From Myoxocephalus aenaeus (Eukaryota; Chordata; Actinopteri; Perciformes; Cottidae), in contig JBAMJR010000100.1 in NCBI GenBank assembly GCA_038501785.1, positions 3,282,501 through 3,346,500 on the forward strand: 64,000 nucleotides of DNA, given 5' to 3'. The translations under genes were made by a program, and so were the position numbers. Of this stretch, positions 8,629-19,465 are shown in pieces (position 1 is the first letter of the stretch; each line of letters starts with the position of its first letter). A model generated the notes under the pieces. That model saw only the letters and a list, made by a program, of their open reading frames with translations, had not been told where the DNA came from and did not search any database.

Positions 8629-10713
8629 CTAATTTGTTTCTCTAGTGTGGACTTTTAAATGTCGTTTTAGATTTGGCTTGAGTGAAAATGTTTTACCACA
8701 AACTGAACAACTAAATGCTTTCACTCCTGTGTGGAGAATCATGTGATCCTTCAGGGATCTCTTATGTGAAAATGTTTTACTACACACAGAACAACTAAAT
8801 GCTTTCACTCCTGTGTGGATAGTCATGTGACGTTTCAGGGTTACCTTTCGTGAAAATATATTACTACACACAGAACAACTAAATGCTTTCACTCCTGTGT
8901 GGATAGTCATGTGAGCGTTCAGGTTTCCCTTTAGTGAAAATGTTTTACTACACACAGAACAACTAAATGCTTTCACTCCTGTGTGGATAGTCATGTGATT
9001 GTTCAGGTTTCCCTTTAGTGAAAATGTTTTACTACACACAGAACAACTAAATGGTTTCACTCCTGTGTGGATAGTCATGTGATTGTTCAGGGTTACCTTT
9101 TTTGAAAATGTTTTACTACACACAGAACAACTAAATGGTTTCACTCCTGTTTTGGATCTAGTGTGTCTCTTCAGACGTACCTTGTGGTCAGAGCTTCCAG
9201 CACATTCAGGCGAGCTGATTGATGTATTTCCAGTACTACAGTTCACATCACTTACAGGTACTTCATTGTTTTGCAGAGGGTTTGAAGCTGACTGAGGTCC
9301 CTGAGTCTCCTTCAAATCTCTACTGTCATCAGTCTCAGGTTCAGACGAGTCTCCAGTCTCATCAGTCTCTGGTTCTGATTCTCCACAATCAGCTCCAGTT
9401 TCCATCGGTTCAGTTTGTCTTTGATGAAGCTGTGAGGACTGAGCTTCTTCTTCATCATCTTCACTCTTTACAGGAATGAATGATAACTTGATACCAGCCT
9501 CCTCCAGCCCTTGAAGCTGCTCTCCCTCCTGACTGGTCCAGAGTTCCTCCTGTTCCTCTTTAATGTGTGGGGGCTCTGGGTCATCCTGTTCCTCTTTAAT
9601 GTGTGGGGGCTCTGGGTCATCCTGTTCCTCTTTAATGTGTGGGAGCTCTGGGTCATCCTGTTCCTCTTTAATGTGTGGGAGCTCTGGGTCATCCTGTTCC
9701 TCTTTAATGTGTGGGAGCTCTGGGTCATCCTGGTCCTCTTTAGTGTGTGGGGGCCCTGGGTCATCCTGGTCCTCTTTAATGTGTGGGGGCTCTGGGTCAT
9801 CCTGTTCCTCTTTAATGTGTGGGAGCTCTGGGTCATCCTGTTCCTCTTTAATGTGTGGGGGCTCTGGGTCATCCTGTTCCTCTTTAATGTGTGGGGGCTC
9901 TGGGTCATCCTGTTCCTCTTTAATGTGTGGGGGCTCTGGGTCATCCTGTTCCTCTTTAATGTGTGGGAGCTCTGGGTCATCCTGTTCCTCTTTAATGTGT
10001 GGGAGCTCTGGGTCATCCTGTTCCTCTTTAATGTGTGGGAGCTCTGGGTCAACCTGTTCCTCTTTAGTGTGTGGGGGCCCTGGGTCATCCTGGTCCTCTT
10101 TAATGTAAAGAATACAATATGTACATCCGAGGTGTACTACAGTAAAAAGTACAATATGTACATCTGAGATGTAGTACAGTAAAAAAGTACAATATGTACC
10201 CCTGAGGTGTAGTACAGTAAAGAATACAATATATACATCTGAGATGTAGTAGAGTAACGAGTACAATATGCACCTCTGAGATGTATCTTAATAAAAAGTA
10301 CAACATGTACCTCTGAGATGTAGTACAGTAAAAATTTAAAATATTCTCCCCTGAGGTGTAGTTCAGTAAAAAAATAAAAAAGTACAATATGTACCTCTAA
10401 GATGTACAGTAAAGAGTACAATATTCACCTCTGAGATGTAGTACTGTAAAAAGTATGAACGTGTTTAAATACTTCAGTACAGTCCCTGTAACTCTACCTC
10501 AGTACATGATGTGAATACTTCCTCCAGAACTGGTTCCATCAGTTTAAAATGATAAACAAACAAACAGAACCAACCTGCTCTTTGTATCCGGACTTCCGGG
10601 TTGAAAACAGCGTCCAGTAGTCTCCGTTGTCGCTCGTTCTCCTCTATTGATCTAGAAAGTTCCTCCTCGTACTCTGCTATCGCTCTTTCAAACAGCATTT
10701 GGACTTTAGACAT
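8629..10713 (-). CDS. C2H2 zinc-finger protein, copy A (6 fingers)
   Basis: Two coding exons: 10,575-10,713 and 8,629-10,097; about 535 residues. The donor (CAG|GTTGGT) leaves phase 1 and the acceptor (TTAAAG|AG) restores frame. Exon 1 is the short form (MSKVQML directly followed by FERAIAEYEEEL), a leucine-rich, charged segment probably forming a coiled coil. Exon 2 has 15 acidic 12-residue repeats (IKEEQDDPEPPH type), an acidic hinge with VKSEDDEEE, a degenerate finger (C-x12-H only), then six C-x2-C-x12-H-x3-H fingers joined by TGVK linkers. Helix residues -1/2/3/6: KVTN, LGNN, LGNA, RVTR, HRSD, LPNR. Likely a nuclear sequence-specific repressor. The start was chosen because MSKV is shared by all copies; an in-frame ATG at 10,746 is not. 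Confidence 0.85.
9558..10097 (-). repeat. Coding 36-bp minisatellite, 15 units (ZNF A)
   Basis: Fifteen tandem 36-bp units encode KEEQDDPEPPHI and variants (ELPHI, GPPHT). Two KEDQDDPGPPHT units, the first and the tenth, show that a block of about nine units was duplicated. This is the longest array in the window. Confidence 0.95.
10105..10460 (-). repeat. Intronic ~38-bp minisatellite (ZNF A)
   Basis: About nine imperfect units of the type TTTACTGTACTACATCTCAG + AGGTACATATTG fill most of the intron. The last partial unit supplies the pyrimidine stretch and TTAAAG acceptor of exon 2. Some units remain open in the exon 2 frame, but they are intron. Confidence 0.85.
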
Positions 10714-11052
10714 TTTCACACAACGACAGAAACGTTTTCTCCACACAAACTCCGTTTCCTCTCCATTAAACTGGGATTCACTGGGTCGCTGACTTCCGTC
10801 CCCGTCGGTCTGTTTGTAGCATGCTAAGCTAACTTCAATATCTTTGTAGGCTACCGGGAGATGAGTCAGAGGAACAACATCCGGGAACGAAGGCGAACAT
10901 CTAGAAGTCCATTCATAAGGTGTATCCAGACATATAGAGACTCTGCTGGATCAGTACTGAAGGAGCTACCTGACACTTTACCAACACAACAACGAGACGC
11001 TACTATGTGTACTGACGGTAGCCGCCATGTTGCTCATGGAGGAGCATCCGGG
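10714..11052 (-). promoter_or_regulatory. Conserved upstream block of ZNF A
   Basis: Shared by all ZNF copies between exon 1 and the LINE tail, and therefore the probable promoter and 5' UTR. No TATA box is seen; on the gene strand it contains AACATGGCGGC-type sequence (YY1-like) near 11,020-11,030. A divergent open frame (MSQRNNIRERRRTSRSPF..., plus strand from 10,861) covers it. Confidence 0.5.
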
Positions 11053-11330
11053 TCTTCTTCTTCTTCTTTTGTACGGTTTATTGGCGGTGGACAAACAACT
11101 GTTTGGTGCATTACCGCCACCAACTGGTATGGAGTGTGGATCAGGATGTCTAGTACTTGCATTATTAATAAATAATAATAAAAGGCCCTGTAGATTAAAC
11201 CAATAACTTAATGCCAACTGCGCTCTTTGTCATTCTAGAGGCCTTTCACCCATTTCCACCGCCGTTGGAGTTGTTTTAAAAGCACCGGTGCATTTTCTCA
11301 TTGCCTGATATTGGATATTATCTAGGTTTT
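11053..11330 (-). mobile_element. 5'-truncated LINE tail (I/Nimb-like), copy A
   Basis: The minus strand reads the last RT-linked residues (MRKCTGAFKTTP, PLELRRAQLAL) in 11,160-11,300, then a 3' UTR with CCAGTTGGTGGCGGTAATG and a GAA tail (CTTCTTCTTC on plus). These are hallmarks of a fish I-clade LINE 3' end as I remember it. It points toward the ZNF promoter. It is present in the same place in all ZNF copies, so it predates their amplification. Confidence 0.75.
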
Positions 11331-12424
11331 GATAATTTATTAACCTGTAAATTAATATATAACGTGAAGAAAAAAAAAATTATGTACAGATGTTTTTGGT
11401 GGCAAGTCAAACATGTATTATTAAGGGACTTCAGTATTTCTAAAATCCTGGTTTTGACTTTGCATGAGACGACATAGTTTAAGTTAGTTTGTTTTTAATG
11501 TGTTTCATTTGAGGTATGATTCAGTGATCGAATGTAGTTTCACCTAAAAAAGAAAAATGTTAAATATTATAATCTATAATTACATCTGTAGTATGTCGGT
11601 TTCCCTCTCTCATTATAAGGATTAAACGCTGTGCAGAACCAGATGTTTCTGTGATTTATCTGATCAGTTCAATCAATAACTAGCTGGTTTTTAATTTTGC
11701 CAATTCATAACCTGTAGTAACCACACAAAAAATGCTGAATATTTGTTGATTTCATTTAATTATCATTATATAAAAACTCAGATAACAGGGTGGACTGGAC
11801 GTAACAGGGTGGAAATCATATCAGTGAACAATACATTCATTGACATTTCACAAATTATAAATGTAACTTCCATTAATCATGAACACATATTTAGTTTCAA
11901 ATGAAAAACAGGCTGCTGCAGCTTAGCTACAAACCCTAGGGAAAACATTGGCTTAACTTTTCAACTGTTGAGAGCCACCATGAAAACAATTGGAACAGAT
12001 TACTTGAACAGCTGTTTCTACAGTAAAACTAAATCGAGGAAGTAATGAGTTTAAACTGGAGAGAAAACATAGCTGAAGAGAAAGAAGGTTAAATATTTCC
12101 CTCAGTTTCATCACCTATGATAATTCAGCTCAAACCATAGTGCGGCATCGGGGACATGGAATACTTTGACAACGTAAAACAATTATAATTAATATATACA
12201 TGACAATAAATGAAGCACGCGACAATATCATAGAAACAAATACCAACAGAATGTAAATTGATGTGTAGGTTCATCTTTGCTGAATACACTTATTATTGTT
12301 GCAGTCTGTATCAGCCTGACAGTTTAAGTGTTTAACTATGTCTCATTTATTTCAGATGCTCTTATCAATACACTTGTGATTTGATAATTAACAGACGAGA
12401 GAATCATGTTGAGCAAACTCCAAA
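11331..12424. other. Spacer between ZNF A and ZNF B
   Basis: Bases 11,331-11,690 are the distal upstream sequence of copy A (also at 14,680-15,050, 20,960-21,330, 34,606-34,930, 47,250-47,660, 61,386-61,750). Near 11,690 this joins the 3' flank of copy B. AATAAA on the minus strand (12,346-12,351) lies 74 bases beyond the B stop codon. No other gene seen. Confidence 0.6.
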
Positions 12425-14049
12425 CTAATTTGTTTCTCTAGTGTGGACTTTTAAATGTCGTTTCAGAGTTGACTTAAGTGAAAATGATTTACCACAAACT
12501 GAACAACGAAATGCTTTCACTCCTGTGTGGAGAATCATGTGATCCTTCAGGGTTTTCTTAAATGAAAATGTTTTACTACACACAGAACAACTAAATGCTT
12601 TCACTCCTGTGTGGAGAATCATGTGATCGTTCAGGTAATCCTTTCGTGAAAATGATTTACCACAAACTGAACAACTAAATTGTTTCACTCCTGTGTGGAG
12701 AGTCATGTGATCCTTCAGGGTTTTCTTATATGAAAATGTTTTACTACACACAGAACAACTAAATGCTTTCACTCCTGTGTGGAGAATCATGTGATCGTTC
12801 AGGTAATCCTTTCGTGAAAATGATTTACCACAAACAGAACAACTTAATGCTTTCACTCCTGTGTGGATAGTCATGTGATGGTTCAGGGTTGCATTTTGTG
12901 AAAATGTTTTACTACACACAGAACAACTAAATGGTTTCACTCCTGTGTGGATCGTCATGTGACGTTTCAGGGTTGCATTTTGTGAAAATATTTTACTACA
13001 CACAGAACAACTAAATGGTTTCACTCCTGTGTGGATCTTCATATGACGTTTCAGGGTTGCATTTCGTAAAAATGTTTTACCACAAACAGAACAACTAAAT
13101 GGTTTCACTCCTGTTTTGGATCTAGTGTGTCTCTTCAGAAGAACCTTGTGGTCAGAGCTTCCAGCACATTCAGGCGAGCTGATTGATGTATTTCCAGTAC
13201 TACATTTCACATCACTTACAGGTACTTCATTGTTTTGCAGAGGGTTTAAATCTGACTGAGGTTCCTGAGTCTCCTTCCAATCTCTACTGTCATCAGTCTC
13301 AGACGAGTCGTCAGTCTCATCAGTCTCTGGTTCTGATCCTCCACAATCCGCTTCAGTTTCCATATCTTCAGTTTGTCTTTGATGAAGCTGTGAGGACTGA
13401 GCTTCTTCTTCATCATCTTCACTCTTTACAGGAGTGAATGAGAACTTGATACCAGCCTCCTCCAGCCCTTGAAGCTGCTCTCCCTCCTGACTGGTCCAGA
13501 GTTCCTCCTGTTCCTCTTTAATGTGTTGGGGCTCTGGTTCCTCCTGTTCCTCTTTAATGTGTGGGGGCTCTGGGTCCTCCTGTTCCTCTTTAATGTAAAG
13601 AATGCAATGTGTACCTCTGAGATGTATCACAATAAAAAGTACAATATGTACCTCTGAGGTGTTGTACAGTAAAGAATACAATATGTACATCTGAGATGTA
13701 GTAGAGTAAAAAAGTAAAACATTCACCCCTGAGGTGTAGCTCAGTAAAAAAGTACAATATGTACCTCTGAGATGTAGTACTGTAAAAAGTATGAACGTGT
13801 TTAAATACTGCAGTACAGTATCTGTAACTCTACCTCAGTACATGATGTGAATACTTCCTCCAGAACTGTTTACACTGTTTACAAGTGATAAAGAAACAAA
13901 CAGAACCAACCTGCTCTTTGTATCCGGACTTCCGGGTTGAAAACAGCGTCCTGTAGTCTCCGTTGTCGCTCGTGCTCCTCTATTGATCTAGAAAGTTCCT
14001 CCTCGTACTCTGCTATCGCTCTTTCAAACAGCATCTGGACTTTAGACAT
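12425..14049 (-). CDS. C2H2 zinc-finger protein, copy B (8 fingers)
   Basis: Exons 13,911-14,049 and 12,425-13,587; about 433 residues. Exon 1 is the short form (MSKVQMLFERAIAEYEEEL). Only two acidic 12-residue repeats (KEEQEDPEPPHI, KEEQEEPEPQHI) precede KEEQEELWTSQEGEQ. The hinge has VKSEDDEEE. Eight C2H2 fingers with TGVK linkers follow; helix residues -1/2/3/6: RATR, QATR, QATH, RDYD, YKTD, RDYD, FKTD, LSTR. Fingers 4-5 and 6-7 are a duplicated two-finger module (RDYD, then Y or F-KTD). Frame and splice phase are intact, so it is likely functional; role as for copy A, with a different predicted DNA target. Confidence 0.85.
13516..13800 (-). repeat. Coding and intronic minisatellites of ZNF B
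   Basis: Bases 13,516-13,587 hold two 36-bp coding units; 13,595-13,800 hold about five ~38-bp intron units. The smallest coding array among the complete genes. Confidence 0.85.
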
Positions 14050-14379
14050 TTTCACACAACGACAGAAATGTTTTCTCCACACAAACTCCGTCACAAACCC
14101 CGTTTCCTCTCCATTAAACTGGGATTCGCCGTCGGTCTGTTAGCAGCATGCTAAGCTAACTTCAATATCTTTGTAGGCTACCGGGAGATGAGTCAGAGGA
14201 ACAACATCCGGGAACAAAGGCGAACATCTAGAAGTCCATTCAGAAGGTTTATCCAGACATACAGAGACTCTGCTGGATCAGTACTGAAGGAGCTACCTGA
14301 CACTTTACCAACGTAACAACGAGACGCTACTCTTGCTAATCACGGTAGCCGCCATGTTGCTAATGGAGGAACATCCGGT
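14050..14379 (-). promoter_or_regulatory. Conserved upstream block of ZNF B
   Basis: Same block as in copy A. Here the divergent MSQRNN frame is cut by a TAA near 14,313 (ACGTAACAAC instead of ACACAACAAC), which argues that this frame is not under strong protein-level selection. Confidence 0.5.
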
Positions 14380-14678
14380 TCTTCTTCTTCTTCTGCTTCT
14401 TCTACTTCTTAACGGTTTATTGGCGGTGGGCAAACAACTGTTTGGCGCATTACCGCCACCAACTGGTATGGAGTGTGGATCAGGATGTCTAGTACTTGCA
14501 TTATTAATAAATAATAATAAAAGGCCCTGTAGATTAAACCAATAACTTAATGCCAACTGCGCTCTTCGTAATTCTAGAGGCCTTTCACCCATTTCCACTG
14601 GTAGTGCCGCCGTTGGAGTTGTTTTAAAAGCACCGGTGCATTTTCTCATTGCCTGATATTGGATATTATCTAGTTTTG
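14380..14678 (-). mobile_element. 5'-truncated LINE tail (I/Nimb-like), copy B
   Basis: Same 3' end as copy A with an interrupted CTT/GAA tail (14,380-14,412) and readable MRKCTGAFKTTPTAALP on the minus strand. Confidence 0.75.
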
Positions 14679-15884
14679 GATCATTTATTAACAGGTAAAT
14701 TAATATATAACGTGAATTAGAAAAAAATACTTATGTACAGATGTGTTTGGTGGCAAGTCAAACGTGTATTATTAAGAGACTTCAGTATTTCTAAAATCCT
14801 GGCTTTGACTTTGCATGAGACGACATAGCTTAAGTTAGTTTGTTTTTAATGTGCTTCATTTGAGTGGGTATGATTCAGTGATCGAATGTAGTTTCACCAA
14901 AAAAAGAAAAATATTCAATATTATAAACTATAATTGCATTTGTAGTATGTCGGTTTCCCTCTCTCGTTATTATAAGGATTAAACGCTGTGCAGGACCAGG
15001 TGTTTCTGTGATTTATCTGATCAGTTCAATCAATAACCAGCTGCATTTGAGTCTTAGATGTTAGTCTTTAGATTAGTTCTGTCTCTTATGAACAAACTTC
15101 ATCGCTGTGCTTTTTCTTTAACATTCTCACGTGAAACAACGACGTGACGTTTATCTCTGAAGTTTGATTTTGCTGTACAGATAAACATTTGTCAATTTAA
15201 TAAAACTGTCTGCTGATTTTCGTATATCTTTGACTCAACCTGAGTTTTTATTGTAATATTCACGTCATTGGTGTGAAGTAACATGAGAACATTTACTCAA
15301 GTACAATACTGAGGTACTTGTACTTTACTTGAGTATTTACTGCTTACACTGTGATTCAGAGGGAAATGTCTCACTTTTCCACTTTAGTTACATTTCAGAT
15401 TCTGATAAATAATATAATCAATACATTACGAAGTCATATTATAGATTCAAATACAACTTTATTGATCCCAAAGGAGGAAGTCATCAGCAGATAAAGTAGT
15501 AAATGATCCACAATGTTGAACTCATTTTTGCATCATAATTATAATCTAATAGGAAATGTGCCGTTCTGATCAATGTGTAATTCACTTATGGTACATTTCA
15601 AGTCTCCTGATATTTGCAGGACTTTTTTAGTAGTATTACTACTTGTACATATGAAGAGTTCTGAGTACTTCCTGTCAGAGGGTGTGAACATATTAAAACC
15701 AGTATATGTAGTTGACCAAAGTCAATCATATTGGTTTGTTTAATTATCTGTTGATGGGTCATAATGATCATTTCCTGTTTCAAACAATTAATCATCATGG
15801 AAACATTAACAAATATTGATGAGCTGCTGCTTCAGTTTGTGAGGCGGAAACAAATCCTCAACCCGATTTGTCAATTCCTGCCGT
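14679..15884. other. Spacer upstream of ZNF B
   Basis: Bases 14,680-15,050 are the shared distal upstream block. Bases 15,080-15,430 match 26,140-26,390 and 53,250-53,540 (including TACTCAAGTACAATACTGAGG, a hAT-MITE-like motif). Bases 15,430-15,880 show no recognised feature. Confidence 0.5.
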
Positions 15885-15970
15885 TTGATCGGTGGTCCGA
15901 GGGCGGAGCGGCGGTTTGATCCCCGTCTCCAAATGTCCAAATGTCCTGGACGTGACACTGAACCCCCAGT
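15885..15970 (+). mobile_element. SINE fragment (tRNA-related)
   Basis: GGTTTGATCCCC (B-box-like) is followed by AAATGTCCTGG and GACACTGAACCCCC, the order seen in common fish tRNA-derived SINEs. The 5' A box and the tail are not recognisable, so it is truncated. Confidence 0.5.
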
Positions 15971-16356
15971 ACTAAAAACGCATGTACTTATATATACAAG
16001 CCTTAGTACACACACACATAAATAATACACAAAATAGCTGGTAGAACAATTGCAGCTCTTTGGAGACCGAAACAGAGACATGCAACATAGATGATGATGC
16101 TACTATCATGTGTGTGTTTATGAATTACAGGGATTGAGGAGAGAACAATCTACCACCACAATGTTAATAGTGAATTCTAGGATCGGGACTTGCTTCAAGT
16201 GTTGATGTTAAAAATAATATCTTTCAAAAATAGTAGTTTAAGTGTGTTTGTGTGCGAGAGAAAGTCAAAGAAAGAAAGAGCGACAAATAGAAAGAACCAA
16301 CATCATGCAGATCTGGTCTGAACTTTGTGGTAAACCAGCAACTAGTTGAATGTTTT

Positions 16357-16480
16357 TATATTCTGAGGGTTTATGCAGAGGGGTTTGTTCACACAGCATT
16401 CATAACCTCATTTATATAACTTTACTCTTTCATTCCTACATATATTCTGAGGGTTTATGCAGAGGGGTTTGTTCAGCCAC
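16357..16480. repeat. Pair of ~35-bp direct repeats
   Basis: ATTCTGAGGGTTTATGCAGA and the following GGGGTTTGTTCA occur at ~16,360-16,393 and again at ~16,443-16,476, enclosing about 50 bp. Surrounding 15,970-16,980 has no gene that I can support; open frames at 16,408-16,711 on both strands have no recognised domain. Confidence 0.7.
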
Positions 16481-16699
16481 ATTTGCGTGAAGGCGATCCG
16501 ATTTACCGTCGTACACCTGACACCGAAACGTCTCTTTGTAAAGATAAAAGACCACAGACTGAAGACAATATTATCATTATTAGTTTCATGTGAACGCCTC
16601 CGGTTCCATCTGCAAGAGAAGCCGCTGTTCTCCAAGAACACAATCTCCTTTTCAAACACGTTTAAAACATTTTCTCCAGTCCAGGAACGGTGGTGCGTT

Positions 16700-16990
16700 C
16701 AATATTCTTAATGTGGTGTCTGTCTCTCTGATCAAATGGTGGGGTCAAAAGGGAAAGTGGAAACAAATTGGGGAAAAGGTTTCTGATGTGACTGCCACAT
16801 TTTAAATTCATTTTTATTCAAAAATAATTTCCATTTCCTGAATCAGTCACGTCTCGAAGGCCGTCTCGCGAGCCTTCGATCGTCACCACATACGTCTTCA
16901 ACACGAGCCTCGACACGCGCTTCACCAAAATCTTCCTGGAATACTCGATACACTTAGTGTTTTAGGCCCAATCCCAATGTCCCCCTAAAC
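16700..16990. repeat. Dispersed repeat, inverted partner at ~41,080-41,370
   Basis: The segment with GTCTCGCGAGCCTTCGA and TTTAGGCCCAATCCCAATGT is repeated in reverse near 41,080-41,370. The boundary TAGGCCCAATCCCAATG resembles a TIR-element end. It links the B/C spacer with the E/F spacer. Confidence 0.65.
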
Positions 16991-17280
16991 CAGGGGTCAG
17001 CAACCTTTCCTATGCAAAGAGCCATTCTGCCCTATTTTCCACCAAATAAAAATCAAAAGCTATTTGATATCACCGCTTATAAAGTTTTGTATTTAGTTAT
17101 ATTATATATACAAAAACTATAGTTTGTTGTATTTATGAAATGATAGAACAAGAATAAAGACAATTATATTGCTATTTACCTATTATATTACAGTTTTTTA
17201 ATTGCAATGACTGATTAAATATGTCTTTACTGTTAATGGTTCACATATTAATAAGACTTGTAGACATTAGTCCATGAAAT
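16991..17280 (+). mobile_element. hAT element end fragment
   Basis: Starts CAGGGGTCAGCAACCTTTCC and continues TATGCAAAGAGCCATTCTG, a typical hAT (Charlie-like) terminal sequence. No matching right end or transposase is visible; the rest is AT-rich. Confidence 0.6.
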
Positions 17281-18229
17281 ATATTTATTAACCACAACAG
17301 GGACAGTCAATATTGAACACAGAGTCCATATTGACACACAAACACAACACAAATATAATAATGTATATATGCTTTTGTTGCTTTGTTTCCCTCCAGATCC
17401 TCTGCTGCTGTGAACCGGTCCACTGGCTGACGTCGTGGTCGTAGCAGGAAGCTGTGATGAGGACGTGATGGCTCACCTTGTCAGACCAGAATAAAGACAG
17501 AGACAATTAGTACGATTGGGTGTGACTTGATGTCATCTTTTAAAATGTACACAACCAAATCAAAAACATCCAAATACTGACTTTGATCTCTTTGTGCAGT
17601 TTGCAGTTGACCCGGCTCTGCAGACGTCTCAGGAGGAACCAGGAGGTCTGACTCTACAGAGAACATTGAACATGTTGTTATTGACGGTAAGATGAAGCAG
17701 GAATGTAACATGACGTCTACACTGTAGTCTGTGACACTCAGCGAGCTGAACGCTGGAGTGCTGCCTCCTTTTGGTCTGAAAACAGTGCACCAGTATCTAA
17801 TTTACAACAATAAAGATTTTAAAGAATGAACAACCGTTTTGATGGACACTACTTATGGATATTTGTAGGACGCAAATACAGGTAAAATAATACACACCAG
17901 GCTGTGACAGATGAGCTGCTTCTGGCATCAGACACACGAGCTGCTGGGGAACGGGCTCAGGTCTCTTTACAGACGGCAAAGCAGGGGCTGCAGGGAGAGA
18001 AGAATCACACAAAATAATCAATTCATGGTTTATAACTAATATAAGAACAGTGAATATGACAGCTAATGTTTCAATGAATAGACAGAATTATGATTCATTT
18101 AACATCTACTTGTGAACCCTGAGTCTTGGCTGGTGCAGCCAGTGTCACAGATAGTGCTGCAACGGAAAACCCCTTGTTTGTTATTTATAATTTGACAATA
18201 CTTCATATTTAAATACACGTCACTTTAAC

Positions 18230-18430
18230 ACACACCTACAGTACACTTGTTTACAGTACTGTTATCTGTTTGTCTGTGCACTTTATTTTATATTCTTTTG
18301 TAAATGTAATGTTTCTATTGCACTGTGTTGATTGTTGTTGTTGGTCTAATGTATGCACCACCCACCAAGACAAATTCTTCATATGTGTAACATACCTGGC
18401 AAATAAATGGTTCTGATTCTGAATACACAA
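18230..18430 (+). mobile_element. LINE 3' tail fragment
   Basis: Bases end with GGCAAATAAATGGTTCTGATTCTGAA, in pieces GGCAAATAAATGG and TTCTGATTCTGAA, the kind of short tandem tail seen at L2/Rex1-like 3' ends. An inverted copy lies at 63,805-64,000. Confidence 0.5.
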
Positions 18431-19094
18431 AAACGACTGTTAGTGAAGGCAGAACGTATCTTTACTTCACCTGCTTTCTCAGCCAAATCCAATGAAACAG
18501 ACTGTTTCTCACATTATTATATAAATAATATACTTCATTCATACACATATTTATGTTGGAATGGGTTAATATTCAGGAGCCAGTCATTAAGATTTAACCT
18601 CGGCAGGGGAAGCAACATGACATTAAAACTGACTTCAAACACACAACACACTAAAAGCCACTTCAAACACACGCCACCAGGTGTTAGTAACACAGCAGTT
18701 TCACATGTATGTTTGTTATTACATAAAGGAAAAGGAGCATAAGGAAAACAACGACTGATACGTACCCTCATCACGGCTGGGATCAAGTCATAGTCACGAG
18801 GACGAGAGGTAGAACACCAGAACACACGCGTGACCAGAACACGTCAACATGAGACGGAGTGATGAAGTCATGCTTCATGTGGGAGAAGAGCTCATGGTCC
18901 AGCGTTGTCGGCAGACGGCAGCACGGTGTTTCTCCACATGAAGATGCAGAGTCATCCTCCTGCTGTCCCACATCTCTGCAGAGTGAAGAGTCTCATCAAG
19001 AAACGCCTTCTGACATCCCAAACAGACATGGCATATGATTATATATGTAATAAACAACTTTATCACATTCTGGTGTTCTCTGATTTTAACAGTG

Positions 19095-19260
19095 GTGGGG
19101 AAAGTATTCAGATATTGTACTTCAGTAAACAAATAATAGTAATACCACCACATGGTGTAAATACTCTTTAACAAGTACAAGTCCTGCATTCAAATAAATT
19201 ACTCAAGTAAAGTATTAAAGTTTAGCATCAAAACAAACGTTAAGTATAATTACTCCTACT
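19095..19260 (+). mobile_element. hAT-like MITE fragment
   Basis: CAGTGGTGGGGAAAGTATTC followed by TACTTCAGTA and ATTACTCAAGTAAAGT motifs matches the abundant fish CAGTGGTG-ended non-autonomous hAT family. It is repeated in the two related blocks (36,230-36,400 and 62,990-63,150, reversed). Confidence 0.5.
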
Positions 19261-19417
19261 CGTTTTAATATGCTACAGGTAGTCTAATCAATAATAACAC
19301 ACCAGTTATTAGTTATATGTTGTATGATAACCTTAATCTGATAACTAACTAGGACCTCATTAGTAACTCTTTCTGTCACATACATGTGGAGCAGTTAATG
19401 TAGATGACTATAAACTA

Positions 19418-19465
19418 CTACTACTACTACTACTACTACTATTATAAACTACTACTATAAAATAC
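19418..19465. repeat. (TAC)n microsatellite
   Basis: An ACT/AGT triplet run, interrupted by ATAAACTACTACTA. Its length differs in the homologous blocks near 35,960-36,060 and 62,785-62,815. Confidence 0.9.

Larger units (their letters stand above)
1..11690. repeat. Left arm of large inverted duplication
   Basis: Read on the minus strand, this stretch matches about 47,300-55,685 read forward: palindromic end, LINE RT fragment, TIR elements, 3' flank, ZNF A (matching F), upstream block and LINE tail. Base 1 pairs with about 55,685; the match ends near 11,690, where copy A runs into the 3' flank of copy B. Part of the arm is essentially identical (2,580-2,771 and 52,905-53,096 translate identically over 63 codons). 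Differences are the 4.2-kb Gypsy element present only here, a missing ~0.7 kb near 8,000 and repeat-number changes in the ZNF gene. Segmental duplication is the likely origin; an assembly duplication cannot be excluded. Confidence 0.85.

Noticed and set aside
9558..10097. Regular 36-bp repeats that could suggest a CRISPR-like array
   Set aside because: There are no unique spacers; the repeats are directly joined, code for protein and lie in a vertebrate zinc-finger gene.
9511..10167. Long plus-strand frames of repeated LFLFNVWGLWV or CGGSGSSCSSLM opposite the ZNF acidic repeats
   Set aside because: They are the antisense of the 36-bp coding minisatellite, whose length (multiple of 3) keeps all frames open. 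The same shadows occur in C, D, E, F and G.
10098..10266. N-terminal extension (MYSLLYYISDVY...) in frame with ZNF exon 2
   Set aside because: It is intron minisatellite that happens to be open. A splice acceptor with matching phase precedes the acidic repeats, and the exon 1 donor fits it in all seven genes.
15885..15970. tRNA gene suggested by a B-box-like motif
   Set aside because: No cloverleaf, no A box at proper distance; the following sequence is SINE-like.
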